From assembly GCA_900239685.1 (NCBI GenBank), contig OENT01000371.1:1-64000 (forward strand): a DNA stretch of 64,000 nt, read 5' to 3'. The translations under genes were made by a program, and so were the position numbers. Below the pieces are notes generated by a model. It did not search any database. It saw only the letters and a program-made list of their open reading frames with translations, and was not told where the DNA came from. The stretch is from Rotaria macrura. Lineage: Eukaryota; Rotifera; Eurotatoria; Philodinida; Philodinidae. This document shows positions 1-10,796 of this stretch, in pieces (within the stretch, counting starts at the first letter, position 1; each line of letters begins with the position of its first letter).

Positions 1-174
1 GTCTTTCTCCCTATCGGCCATTGTGTCCATGATGCCGATCAAAAATATCAGGAAGGTTATAGAAGAGATGTCTGCCAGTGCATCTTATAACTGCACGCTA
101 TTTTTATTCATAGCTTTCGTTTATCTGTTTATTAAAAATAGGTTCAATGATCTATATACGAATATTGCATCACA

Positions 175-1209
175 ATGTGGAGATTAAATAAGAAGCACAC
201 GATAACTCCTTGTTTCATCGAATATTTCATACGTTCGAGAATCTCACTGTGCTGGATTCTACTAATAGTAATCTTTCTCGCTATCTACTACACTATTGTT
301 CGTCGCCGTTCATCTCAGTTGTTTTTAACCGAACTGGATATAATCGAGTTGACAAAAAAAAACTCTTCAAACAATAATAACAAACGTCGTATCCATCGTA
401 TCATTCATCAAACATGGAAAAATTCAAGTATACCAGCACGTTGGACCACAAATGTTCAAAGTGTAAGACAACTGAATGCTAATGATTTCGAGTATCATCT
501 ATGGACAGATGAAGAAATGCACGAATTTGTTCGCGAGAAAGAACCTGACTTGTACGTGAATACTTTTCTCACGTATTGGTATGATATCCAAAGAGTCGAT
601 TCGTTTCGTTATATTTTGTTATATCATTTGGGTGGTATCTACATTGACATGGATGCTGGCTGTTCGAAACCGCTCAACATTCTATTAGATACGTTAGAAG
701 CTCTCGATCCACACTCGGTACATTTGGCTGGCCTTCCTGCTACACAACCGAACGGAGTTTCAAACGATTTTATGATTTCAACAAAGGGTCATCCACTGTT
801 TGCCCAAATGATTTCTCGTCTTTCTCTTTTCAATCATAATTATATCGTACCTACTCTTACTGTCATGCTAAGTGCAGGACCACCCTACGTTACTTTTAAT
901 GAACACCTATTCGATTCATCATTTCAAAGAGCACCAGTACGCATCATCGAAGAGAAAGTCTACACGCCTCTATTTCTGTGGTTTTCTGGAGGTGGTACTT
1001 GGCAAAGACGAGACTCTCAAATAATCGGATTCTTTTACAACTTCATACGCACTCATAATCCACGCATGATATTGAAAGTTTTTTTGGTACTTATTTTTGG
1101 CATAACCTTGGCATGTCTGTACTCTCGAAGTCGTTTGATTTTAAAAATAGTGCAATTGACACCACGTTTTTTTAAAATTAAGGAGAATTTGCATTTTGTG
1201 AAACAATAA
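175..1209 (+). CDS. GT32-family glycosyltransferase with DXD motif, membrane anchored
   Basis: Single-exon 344-aa protein. Seen: a hydrophobic segment at about residues 24-41 followed by RRR (type II signal anchor); the conserved start of the catalytic domain IHRIIHQTWK at about 73-82; WTDEEM at 110-115; the nucleotide-sugar/metal motif IYIDMD at 145-150 (DXD = D148-D150); a GGGTW..RDS stretch near 272-281; and a second hydrophobic segment at about 299-315. This order matches glycosyltransferase family 32 (OCH1 / SUR1-CSG1-like sugar transferases of Golgi glycan or inositol-phosphoceramide synthesis). The acceptor cannot be read from sequence. Start: ATG at 175, directly before the anchor. 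The absence of introns contrasts with the neighbouring aminotransferase gene. Transfer from a fungus or protist is possible but unproven. Confidence 0.85.
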   Translation: MWRLNKKHTITPCFIEYFIRSRISLCWILLIVIFLAIYYTIVRRRSSQLFLTELDIIELTKKNSSNNNNKRRIHRIIHQTWKNSSIPARWTTNVQSVRQLNANDFEYHLWTDEEMHEFVREKEPDLYVNTFLTYWYDIQRVDSFRYILLYHLGGIYIDMDAGCSKPLNILLDTLEALDPHSVHLAGLPATQPNGVSNDFMISTKGHPLFAQMISRLSLFNHNYIVPTLTVMLSAGPPYVTFNEHLFDSSFQRAPVRIIEEKVYTPLFLWFSGGGTWQRRDSQIIGFFYNFIRTHNPRMILKVFLVLIFGITLACLYSRSRLILKIVQLTPRFFKIKENLHFVKQ

Positions 1210-2989
1210 ATTACAAAAAGAATCGAAAATTAGAATTATAACAATTCTACAACATGCAAACATCTTGAAAGTCACCATGTCATGAGTGTGTCACATACAC
1301 TGATACTGTTCATATTTTGTGTTTTTCTCTGTGAGATTTGATAGTAAAAAATTTTACTCGGACTTAATCAATTTCTCTTTTAATTCTCTATAAGTCAAAA
1401 TAGTATGTTTGATCTATATACTTCCAGTTAGAAAACCAAAAGCCTTTGTAGCACTGCGTTTTCCCAGTATGTGCAACTTGACGAAAAACAGATACACTTG
1501 ATATGCTTTTACTCCCGCTGAATTTCCTTTTCCAAGACTACACGTTATTCATTGTGTGCCGCATAATAACAGCTACCCTTCAACTGTTTAAATAGTTTGT
1601 CATACGAAACCTCATTGCTTACAAGAAGATTTCCTTGTACAAAAACCAGCAATTGAGAAAGTCTCAACTCGGAAGTTTTAAAGCATTTTGTAAATTTCGT
1701 GTGGCTTTGACTACACATGTAGATGAGGGTTGTGGATGCCGAAGTATACATGCGCTTGAAATTCAGAGCCGGAGCCAGATGCTCATCCACACAGGCACCT
1801 ACACCCTCACTATTATAAACGATAATCCGTGCAATACTTGCAGAAAGGCAGGCTGGATATCGGCATCGCCAAGCGTTACTGGAATTTCATTTTTTGAGAT
1901 TGTAAGCTTTGTAACTGCTTTGTAATACAAGCAAACTTTTGTAAATATTTATCTGAAATAGAGCTTGTTGAGAGCTATCATCAATAAAAATTTCATCTAT
2001 TTCTCTTTAACTGCACCAGAGTTATATCACACTAAAATCATTTTTATACGAAAAAACGAAGAATTTAAATCAAGGTTACATTTAAAAGTTGTTGCGCTTC
2101 CAACAACCTGTTAGGGTATATGGTCACTTCTGATCTACTCATGCTTCATCAAATAATCAAATAAAGAAACTTTAAATATCGCTCATTACGCAGTTCCATA
2201 TTTTTGTTCATTTATACAGGGCGCGAAGGTTTCATGACTTATCATTTCAAACCATAAAGATAAAACTAGTCTTATTTTCTGATACATGAGCACCATGCAA
2301 ACAGTCTTATCTTTGCAGTATGTTCGTTTTATTCTAGCAATAAAATCTCGGAAATCTTCCGACTAGTTTTCTGAGTAAAATACAATCTAACAACGTAAAA
2401 AAGCTGCACCTTTTGGATGCAATTACTCGATAGATTTTTATTGCAACATGTAATGGGGGGAGGGGAAACTGGAGTTTATATCACTTCTCCTATAGCTTTC
2501 AACAAGTTTGATAAACTTTTGGTAGTACACTTCCGATTTTCGAAAGAGTCTCGCTGGCTTTACAATTTTAATCCTTCTCCATGCAAGAGCCCTGGTCCGT
2601 ATCCATGCCAAGATGTTCTTCTGTGTTTCCAATGAGGACTTCACAAGACCTAGTTATACGTTTCGGGTGATATTCAAGTTAAGTTATTCTTCCTTATTTT
2701 GAACCACATAACAATGTCAGCCATAATATGTACGCAGTGATTCTGTCACAAAATTTTCAATTCGAAGACTCAGTTGTAAAGAGAAGGGCAATGCATCATT
2801 TGTGCTAACAACTACTGTCGAAGCCGATGAAATCTTTACATTAGTTAAAAGCTTCCGACAAATGATTTCTATTTCATTGAAAAGAATTCAGCCAAAACTA
2901 TCGTTGTAAGAAAGCCTGCAACTGCATAAAAAGAAGCAGCCTGGAAGTTGTAGCTAAATTATGTATCCTTCCTTATCATGTGGTTAAAA

Positions 2990-3480
2990 GAAAAGTTGCT
3001 CTGGCAGGTCGATGTTGCCACCAACCTGCACGTTTTCATCATCGCACAATGTATTTGATCAAAGTGATAATTTACCTCTTGGTAAGTTGTTATAAGCGAG
3101 TCTCCTCGATGTTCTCTAGTGCAACATATCTTACTTGTCTCTACAGATACAGTGTACAAGGATCGACACACTAAGGATGCCGACGGTCATTGAAGTTGAC
3201 GAAATGCGTACACAGAATTATAAAAAAGACCTGGTGACCAATGAACAACTTATCAACATTGTTGTTGGTAGGTCGTCTTTATTGAACGGAACAGAGAAAG
3301 AGAACTAGAAAATAGAATGTGTAAGACAGCGAGTAATGTCATGTACTGCATGGCAACAAGGAAGGTTGCTTATTATAACTTACCAATAGGTAAATGATCA
3401 ACTCTGATCAAATACATGTTGCGATAGCGAAAGCGTGCGGGTTGGTGACAACATCGACCTGCAAGAGCAACATTTTCTAA
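2990..3480. repeat. Imperfect inverted repeat, arms about 100 bp, loop about 270 bp
   Basis: The left arm at about 2990-3100 contains GGCAGGTCGATGTTGCCACC. The right arm at about 3365-3480 is its reverse complement with scattered mismatches (GGTGACAACATCGACCTGC). The match continues through TTTGATCA and TTACC..TTGGTAAGTT. Probably a decayed fold-back element or the two ends of a small inserted element; no target-site duplication was found. Confidence 0.6.
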
Positions 3481-4436
3481 AAATTAAAAAGAAAGGCGTT
3501 TTTTGTCTGAGTGTCTACACGTAATTAAAAATAGTGTAGAAGTGAAATCTTGGTAGGGTGTGATTCATTGCTGTCAATGAATGAATATGCAGCAGAGAAA
3601 ATACGTGGGCGTTCTCATGAATACTATAAGAACCACTTATTTTCATGTATTTTAGCATCATATTTAGGAAATGTCTAGAGCCGATTATTTCTAGTTAGAG
3701 AGCGAATGACTGATGAGTTTGTTTGATACAATATATTAATATTGATTACTTTGTGTTGGAACATTTTAAGAAAGAACTTGTTCTATTTTTATAATTTTTC
3801 CTTTTGACAGAAGAGACGCTTTATATGTGCGATCATTTCATGACTGAGTGGTTCCGGCAATTGACTGACATGTTATTTTCTAGATTCTTTAATAATGTAC
3901 AATACTTACAATCAAACACAAGCATTGTAATAGTGAATTATATTGTTGAAATCAAGCGATACGTACTTTCCTATGTATATTTAGATTCATGCTAACATTG
4001 ACACAATAAGAATTGTACGTTACATATTTTTTAAATGGAAGGATATATATGTATTTTTCATTTAAGCATATGTTTTCGATATATGGGTGGTGAGTTATAA
4101 ATTTTGATATAAGAAACGCAATGCTTTCCTATTCATATTTAGGTTCATCGTCACGTTCAGATTATCTGAATTGTTATATGTAATTGGCACGAGAATTTAG
4201 AATCCAGTTGAGATTGGAATTTTTTATTATTCTATGAATATTGCGAGAATGTGATTTATAGAAACTAAAATTTTCAAAGTGAGTTTGTCACGGATTACGT
4301 TTGTGTAAAAGACAATTCGTATTAAAGGTCAATAATATGTTTTATTGACTTCAAAGAGAATAGAAACAACTAAGTAAATAGATGAAAAGAAACGAACAAG
4401 AGTTCTAGTTGTAACTGACTTTACACAGAAAGACAT

Positions 4437-4462
4437 GTATATATATATAGATATGTATATAG
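4437..4462. repeat. TA-rich microsatellite
   Basis: Run of alternating TA with a GATATG interruption. A similar palindromic TA run lies at about 5568-5588. Confidence 0.7.
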
Positions 4463-5699
4463 GAATGTATAATTATATATTAAGATGCCTCATGCAACGA
4501 AGTCGAAACAGAAAAATGTATTACAAAAGAAAACATGGTCACTACATCACAGAGTTATATGAGATTCTTTGGTGCAATGTGTAATATTAAAACAAATGGT
4601 TATGTTTGGATGATTAATTAATGTTTATTTTTGATGGATTGAAGTGAGAAAAGAAGAGAGAGACTCAGGAAAATATTGAGCTTTTAAGGATTGGGACATT
4701 GATTTTGTTTTGTTTCTTTAGTGGAAGAAAAGAAAAAGATTTTCAGTTTATTTATTTTAATGTGTGGGACAATGGGACATAGGAGAGAGTGACTTTTTTC
4801 TCTAGTTGAAGAAATGAAAAAGGTTTTAACTATCTCGAGCAGCTGGTATGGAGATGGTAGATTTTTTTAGACGTATGATATGGGAGGATAGTAAATGTCT
4901 TTTTTATTCTTAGTGAAATGAATAAACAAGTTTTTTCTATGAGTAGTCCATTTGATGTGTTTTGGTCTACAATCGTTCTCCGTTAAAAAAATGAATAAGT
5001 TAACAAAAGAAATTTCATAATTTATGTGTAGTCATTGTCTATTTCATAGCGACGAAGGTCGATAATTAAAACTCAAATTTATAAACAAATGATAACAAAA
5101 CAAGTAGATTTAGTAGATTCTACTAAAGTATTAAAATATAAAACCAGGATAAATAAATATTTATATGATAATGTACCATAAATAGCGTAATCAACGAAGT
5201 ATTTTATTTCCTTTTAATATCATAGCACGAGTAAAACAAGATAAATTAATTAATATATGAATCATACAAGCGGTATGAAAGAGCATTGTGATAAATGAAA
5301 AATAAAAAATAAAATTTTGTTTCATTTCGGTCACCGATTTGAAAAAGGAATCTAAATTATGATAAATTAGAAAATACGTTGCTAAATTTAACTCATAAAA
5401 AACGTTTACATATCGTTCATATAACTTTATTTGCAGTTTGATTTTCGAAATTCTTTTTTTTCTTCTTTTTTTTCGCTCTCTTTTGTGTCTATTTTCTCTA
5501 TCTTTAATTAAATTTATTATTCCAATCTGAACTAAATTCTCATGTCAACTGTACCATATGTGTGTATGTATATATATATACATATATGATTATGCTAAAA
5601 TGGTGAAGGGAAGACTTTTATTTTGATCTTTCAATTGGCTCAAAATGGCGTCATCGGACTTCTAAAGTTGCATGGTTTCATTAATCGAAGACTACGATC

Positions 5700-8600
5700 T
5701 GCAGAAATTACCAGGAGGAATTCAAGTGTCTAGGGAACCGTTAATAATATGAGTTCGAAGAGCAACATCCCTAGTCAAAATCTTTGAGATTTCTTGACAA
5801 GATTCTTGCAAGATCTGGTCAGGATTCTGCGAGGATTCGCAGTTTTTTCCTGAGGAAACGGCGTTATCCTGAAAAAAGCGTGTAGCCACTAAGTGCCCCG
5901 GGTCCTGCCAGAATTTCAATACTGCAAAATTGAAGAGAAAAATATTTCTGATAATATCTTTCAAGATTTTACTAGGTTTTCTCGAAGATATTATCGAATG
6001 TCTTGACAGAATCTAGGTACGATTTAGCTAGGCTTCCGTCATGATATCATTAATTTCTTGACAGGATCATGACAGGATTTTCTCAATAGAACAGAAAATG
6101 AATGTACACATAGAGTAACGATTTCTAGACCCACAGTTTACATACCGATCAGCTTACCGAGCTGGATGTGCCATGCCATTCCATATCAGTTCTAAGTGCA
6201 ATATCTTTTATTTCTGACTTCAGAAGAAACTTCTATTTGAATTCTATCTGAATACAAAGTATTTGAACAAATTCTGAAAATGCATCGTTTGCATATTTAT
6301 TTTAATCGGTGAAATTGTAGTGTCTTTTTATTTCGATTCGATTTTATATTTTGCAATTTTTTTCGTACATTATCAAAATTATGAGCAGTTTTTGTCGAAC
6401 GATTTCCTGCTGACTAAAACTATCTATTTAATGAAAATAATTCCACAATGACTAAATTCAAATTAATACCTAATTTGATGATTTTCAGTTTTCGTTCCTT
6501 ATAAAGATTAACACATAACTCATTGCTGTAGTTGGAGTCGCAAAAAGACGTTTTTACAAACTGCGAACAGATTTAGAAAATATTTTTTCCAAGATTTTTA
6601 TGACTCCTTCTATTTGTTTAAGAAAAGAACCAAATCAAGATCAACATAAAAATACTATTAGATTATTGAATTCTTAGAACCTTGTCGAAGTCCGAATAAG
6701 AACGCAATATGATCTTGAAAAATACTTCTTTTTATTATTATTAAAATTTTGCTCAACATTAGTACTGAAATGCCATTGTGAACTACGGGCTTTTATATCT
6801 TGAACAGATCCTGACCCGAATTCAGCTGAAAAGGTGAAAGAACCACTTCACTCATTCCTGCTAGGACCCTGAAAAGTTAAATTCTGAATAGTCTCTAAAC
6901 ACAAACCTAAAAAGATCTTAATAAGATCGTTGCATTTTCTCATCAAGATCCTATTCATACTTGTACTTTTTTTAAACATCCAAAATATCTTTTCATGAGC
7001 AGTTCCGTTCAGGATCTTGATTGAAGCTGGGCAAGATTGTTCAGTTGAGGATTCTCACTAATCTTATTTTATCCCTGCTAAGATCGTTCTCTGGCATAAA
7101 ATAATTCTTGACAGGATCTTCGTACCAGGATCCACAACCAATCCTGACTCAAACTTGATGAATCTTGGTGAAATGGTCTTAAGGATTTTTTTCAGGTTCC
7201 TGAAAAGGTTCCGAAGTAAATTCTGGTAAGATCCTGGAAAATCTACACAGAAAAAAATTGAGCAAGAACTAGAACAAATCCTGGATAGAATCCAGAATCA
7301 AACGTGACAGGATCCTTGAGATTTATGATTCTGAAAAGTCTTTCAACGTTGTTTCAAAAACTGGATATGGTTGAAGAGACTAAGCCTTATCTGATAAGAA
7401 TGTTTCCTAAATCCTTATATTTTCTTAACAAGATTCTGATTAGTTTTAAGATTGTCTTGCAAGGTTCGAAATCGCATATTCTTGAAAAGTTATGAGGAAG
7501 ATCCTGGTTCAAGTTTTGCAGGATTCGTTAACTTTGTGTTCCGGTTGGTCTTGTTATTTTCTTGCCAAGATCCTCGCCTGGTATGGCCATCACTCCTGGC
7601 AGGGTCTTTATACGAAAAATTGACCCAGATCTTGACAAGAACCTAATACAATTTCGCTAGAATCCTTTCTCATAATCTTGAGAGGATCCTTGATAGGACC
7701 TAGAGTAAATCCTGGTAGGATCCTATATTCTCAAGTCCAAAAAATATCCGTGCAGGAACTTGAGGTAATCTTCCAAAAGATCTTGTTTCACCTTGAAAAA
7801 TCCTGGCAAGAGGAATAACTAGGATTCGAGATAGGATCCTGGACAAAACTTAGCAGGATCCTTGATATTCAGGATCCTGAAAGATCCTTCCAGGGTTTGT
7901 CAAGGAATTAACTTGACTGAATTGATTAAAGAGGACCTGGAAAAGATTTTCAGTAAATCCTTACATTTTCATAGTCTTACCCTGATTGAAGCTGTAGAGC
8001 ATTAGCCAGTTTCGTACTCCGAATGATCTTGTTAATCTTTTGCTAAGATCCTCGTCTGATGCAAACGTCACTTCTGATAGAATCTTGATACGAGGATTTA
8101 ACCTATACCTTGAAGAGAACTAAATAAAATCTTGAAAGAATCTTCCTTCATAATCTTGAGAGTCTCTTGCATAAATCTTGGTAGGATCCTTAATCCTTAT
8201 CTTAGATAATTACCTGAGCAGGAACTGTGAAAAGTCTTGAACAGAATCTGTATACTACCTTGAGTAAATCATAGAAAGATGCTGAACTATTATCTTAGAA
8301 TATTATCAGGGCTGAAACTTGATGACATCTTGGACAGGATCCTTGAAGGATTTATTCAAGGTCGTGTAAAGGATCCTGTTCAAGATTTTTTCAAGTTCCT
8401 GTCCAAATATTATTCTAAGATAAGAATTCAGAATCCTGCCAGGATTAATTCAACATCGTAAACAGGATCCAGAACTGTTATCTTGAAGTATTATCTGCGC
8501 AGAAGTTTAAAGAAATCCTGAACAGAATTCTGTTTCACCGTGAAATATCCTGAGTAGAGGAATTCTTAAAATTTGAAACAGGATCCTGTTCAGAATTCCT

Positions 8601-9260
8601 CCAAGTTTCTGCCCTGATAATATTCCAAGGTAGGAATTCAGGATCCTGTTTACGGTCTTCAGTGTATCCTGGGAGGATCCTGAATTATTATCTTAGAGTA
8701 TTATTTGTTCAGGAACTTGTAGAAATGCTGTACAGAATGCTGTATACAGTCGTGAGTTAGTCCTAGTAGGATCCTGAATTGTTATCTTTGAAAAATATCT
8801 GGACAGGACCTTCAAGATATCTTGAACAGGATTCTGTACGTGATGTTGAGTAAATCCTGATCGCATCCTGTTCAGAATTTCTTTTAATATATGCACTGAA
8901 AATATTTGAAGATAAAAATTCAGGATCCTCTCAGGATTTACTCAGAATCGTAAGCAGGATCCTGAATTCTTATCTTAGAATATTATCTGCGTAGGAACTT
9001 GAAGAAATCCTGAACAGGATCCTGTTTCACCGTGACATATCCTGAATACCGGAGTTGTTAGGATTTGAAACAGGATCCTGAATGAAACTTGACAAGATCC
9101 TTGAGATTCAGGATCCTGATAGATCCTTCCAGGATTTCTCAAGGAATGACAAGGATTGAGACTAGTGATGTGCATCAGGATACTGTGGTGCACATCCCAA
9201 AGGATCCTCATCGTGATTCTGTCTTTCGAACGTTTATCATTAACCTATTGGACCGTAAGA
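5700..9260. repeat. Degenerate repeat array built on the palindrome CAGGATCCTG
   Basis: AGGATCCT cores recur at least fifteen times, densest from 7.1 to 9.2 kb. Full CAGGATCCTG palindromes are seen for example at 8579, 8639, 8956, 9016, 9070 and 9109. Around the cores a larger unit of roughly 150-250 bp recurs (ATCCTGAACAG..TCCTGTTTCACCGTGA, and TTATCTTAGAATATTATCTG) in both orientations. Possible inverted ends: GTTAATAATATGAGTTCGAA near 5740 and the reverse complement of GTTAATGATAAACGTTCGAA near 9230. The open frames inside (for example 8279-8461 and 8975-9211) are translations of the repeat. Could be the core of a large non-autonomous transposon or a local satellite. Confidence 0.75.
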
Positions 9261-9549
9261 ATTCTTACGTTCTTTACGAGCTTATAGAAATATCGAAAAA
9301 TCATCTTTCATGCATTCTACCATCTTGAATCAGTTGTATACATATATGTTTGATCGTATGTGAAACGTGGATCGATATACTGTCGTACTGATGAACATTT
9401 CGTTTCACTCCTGTTTATCTGTACAACAGAACAAAAAAATCTTTCATTCTTCCTGTCTTAAGCCTGAAGACAGCGGTATCCAAGAGGTTAATGCTTCGAA
9501 TCACATGAGAATCGATGGTGGTAATTTCTATCAACGTAGTTTTACATAA

Positions 9550-9735
9550 GGTTTTTCGTGGAGACTTAAATACGGTCAGAGGATTTCTACTGAACCCTCG
9601 TCGGCTGAACCCTTTTTGAAAATTAGTTTTTAATGGTTCACTGCTTTTTTTACAGAACCCACTGGTAGGCAGTACCTTTTCGAGGGTTTTGTCTTTTACC
9701 CGATCGCAGAACCCACAAAAAGGTTCTGTGAAACT
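9550..9735. repeat. Short GAACCC / GGGTTC motif array
   Basis: GAACCC, GGTTC and CAGAACCCAC recur in both orientations within about 180 bp, including the hairpin CAGAACC...GGTTCTG near 9706-9729. The minus-strand open frame across it (9415-9771) owes its Gly-Phe-Cys/Ser pattern to the repeat and is not called as a gene. Confidence 0.5.
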
Positions 9736-9789
9736 CTTTTTTTTAGAGAGTACTCTATTGGTTATCATCATGGTACAGTTAACGCGAAC

Positions 9790-10075
9790 TCAGGTCGAAT
9801 CTTCACGATCTTTAACGACCATATGTGGCTAAATACGACCACGGTGACTGTATTTTTTCGTAATTCAGTGCAATGGCAGACTCAATATTACGACCGTATT
9901 TCTCCACATCATCTACGGTAAAATAGGATCTATTACTAAGATCGTTTACGATCGTAAACGACTTTGTACCTTGGTGTGCGCCACAGAGAAGTACGATCAG
10001 TATACTGAGCCCTGTGTATTACATCTAAATACGACCGTGTACGCTATCGTAAATGGTCTTAAACGCTCGTTGTTG
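9790..10075. repeat. TACGACCG motif cluster with a perfect 20-bp palindrome
   Basis: AAATACGACC, ATTACGACCG and TCGTAAA-type motifs recur in both orientations. At 9942-9961 lies the perfect palindrome TCGTTTACGATCGTAAACGA. The arrangement resembles subterminal repeats of non-autonomous DNA transposons; ends were not located. Confidence 0.5.
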
Positions 10076-10796
10076 GTGTCCGTAATGATTCACCTGGGAA
10101 AATAAGTCCTCACATATATTATAAATGTTGAATAAAATGTTTTTAACGCTTGCCAGAAACGTGACAAGTATTGGGATACATATTACACATATGACGAATG
10201 ATTGAAACAAGGATCTTTCTCTTAGTTTTAATCATTTGTGACTTCTTCTAAGTCATTTTTCCTGCGTAAAAAGGTATTTTTCCAAGTTGTTTTTATTTTT
10301 CCCCTGTTTGCGTTTGTAGATAAGAAGTGACTTTTAAAAAGATTTCTCTCATAGCTGTAACCATTTAAATAAGCACAAGTTTTGCGTTCTGCAACAGGGC
10401 CGCAAAAAAGTATAAAACACTGTGTTGCATTTTATTCGTAATAAATCTATAGACAGCGAAATTGAACTGGGTAAGCATTTTCTCATGTTTTGATATCATT
10501 TTCTCCCATCGATTCTGAAATAATTCGTGTTGAATGAAACTTTTCCGCTGATATCTGATGTCTGGAAGGGAAGATTAATTAAAACATTTTTCTCCTAGCA
10601 CATATGACTGTGTATCATTGGAGACTATTTGTCTTAACGTGTTTTTTTATTGTAATTCAAGGATCGTCTTATGTAAGGGGCCGTTTTTTGACCCAATTGC
10701 TTTTCCACTTGAGAAATTCATTTTTTCATTGATAAAAAATGCGTCCAATCCTCGAAAAACAAACTCTTTTTCTGTTTAGTTTTCATCACAATTAAA
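10076..10796. other. Upstream region of the aminotransferase gene
   Basis: AT-rich, no gene recognised. The stretch immediately before the ATG at 10797 is the probable 5' flank or untranslated region. A GTAAG-type donor near 10470 followed by a TTTAG near 10780 would allow a 5' UTR intron, but this is speculative. Confidence 0.4.

Larger units (their letters stand above)
1210..5699. other. Intergenic AT-rich DNA, no supported gene
   Basis: Short open frames occur on both strands (for example around 1545-1925 and 2417-2644), but they overlap antisense, lack domain features and have no convincing splice partners. The stretch contains an imperfect inverted repeat near 2990-3480 and a TA-rich microsatellite near 4437-4462. 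Nothing else is recognised. Confidence 0.6.

Noticed and set aside
1545-1925. Overlapping 81-aa and 96-aa frames on opposite strands
   Set aside because: Mutually antisense, no domain, no splice or promoter support; probably chance open frames.
5700-9260. CRISPR-like array
   Set aside because: Spacing is irregular, units are degenerate and in both orientations, and the genome is eukaryotic.
8279-9328. Several 60-79 aa frames on both strands
   Set aside because: They are translations of the CAGGATCCTG-type repeat, with recurrent RILxxPxR-like peptide patterns.
9415-9771. 118-aa minus-strand frame with Gly-Phe-Cys motifs
   Set aside because: The motif arises from repeated GAACCC/GGGTTC units; no protein family feature.
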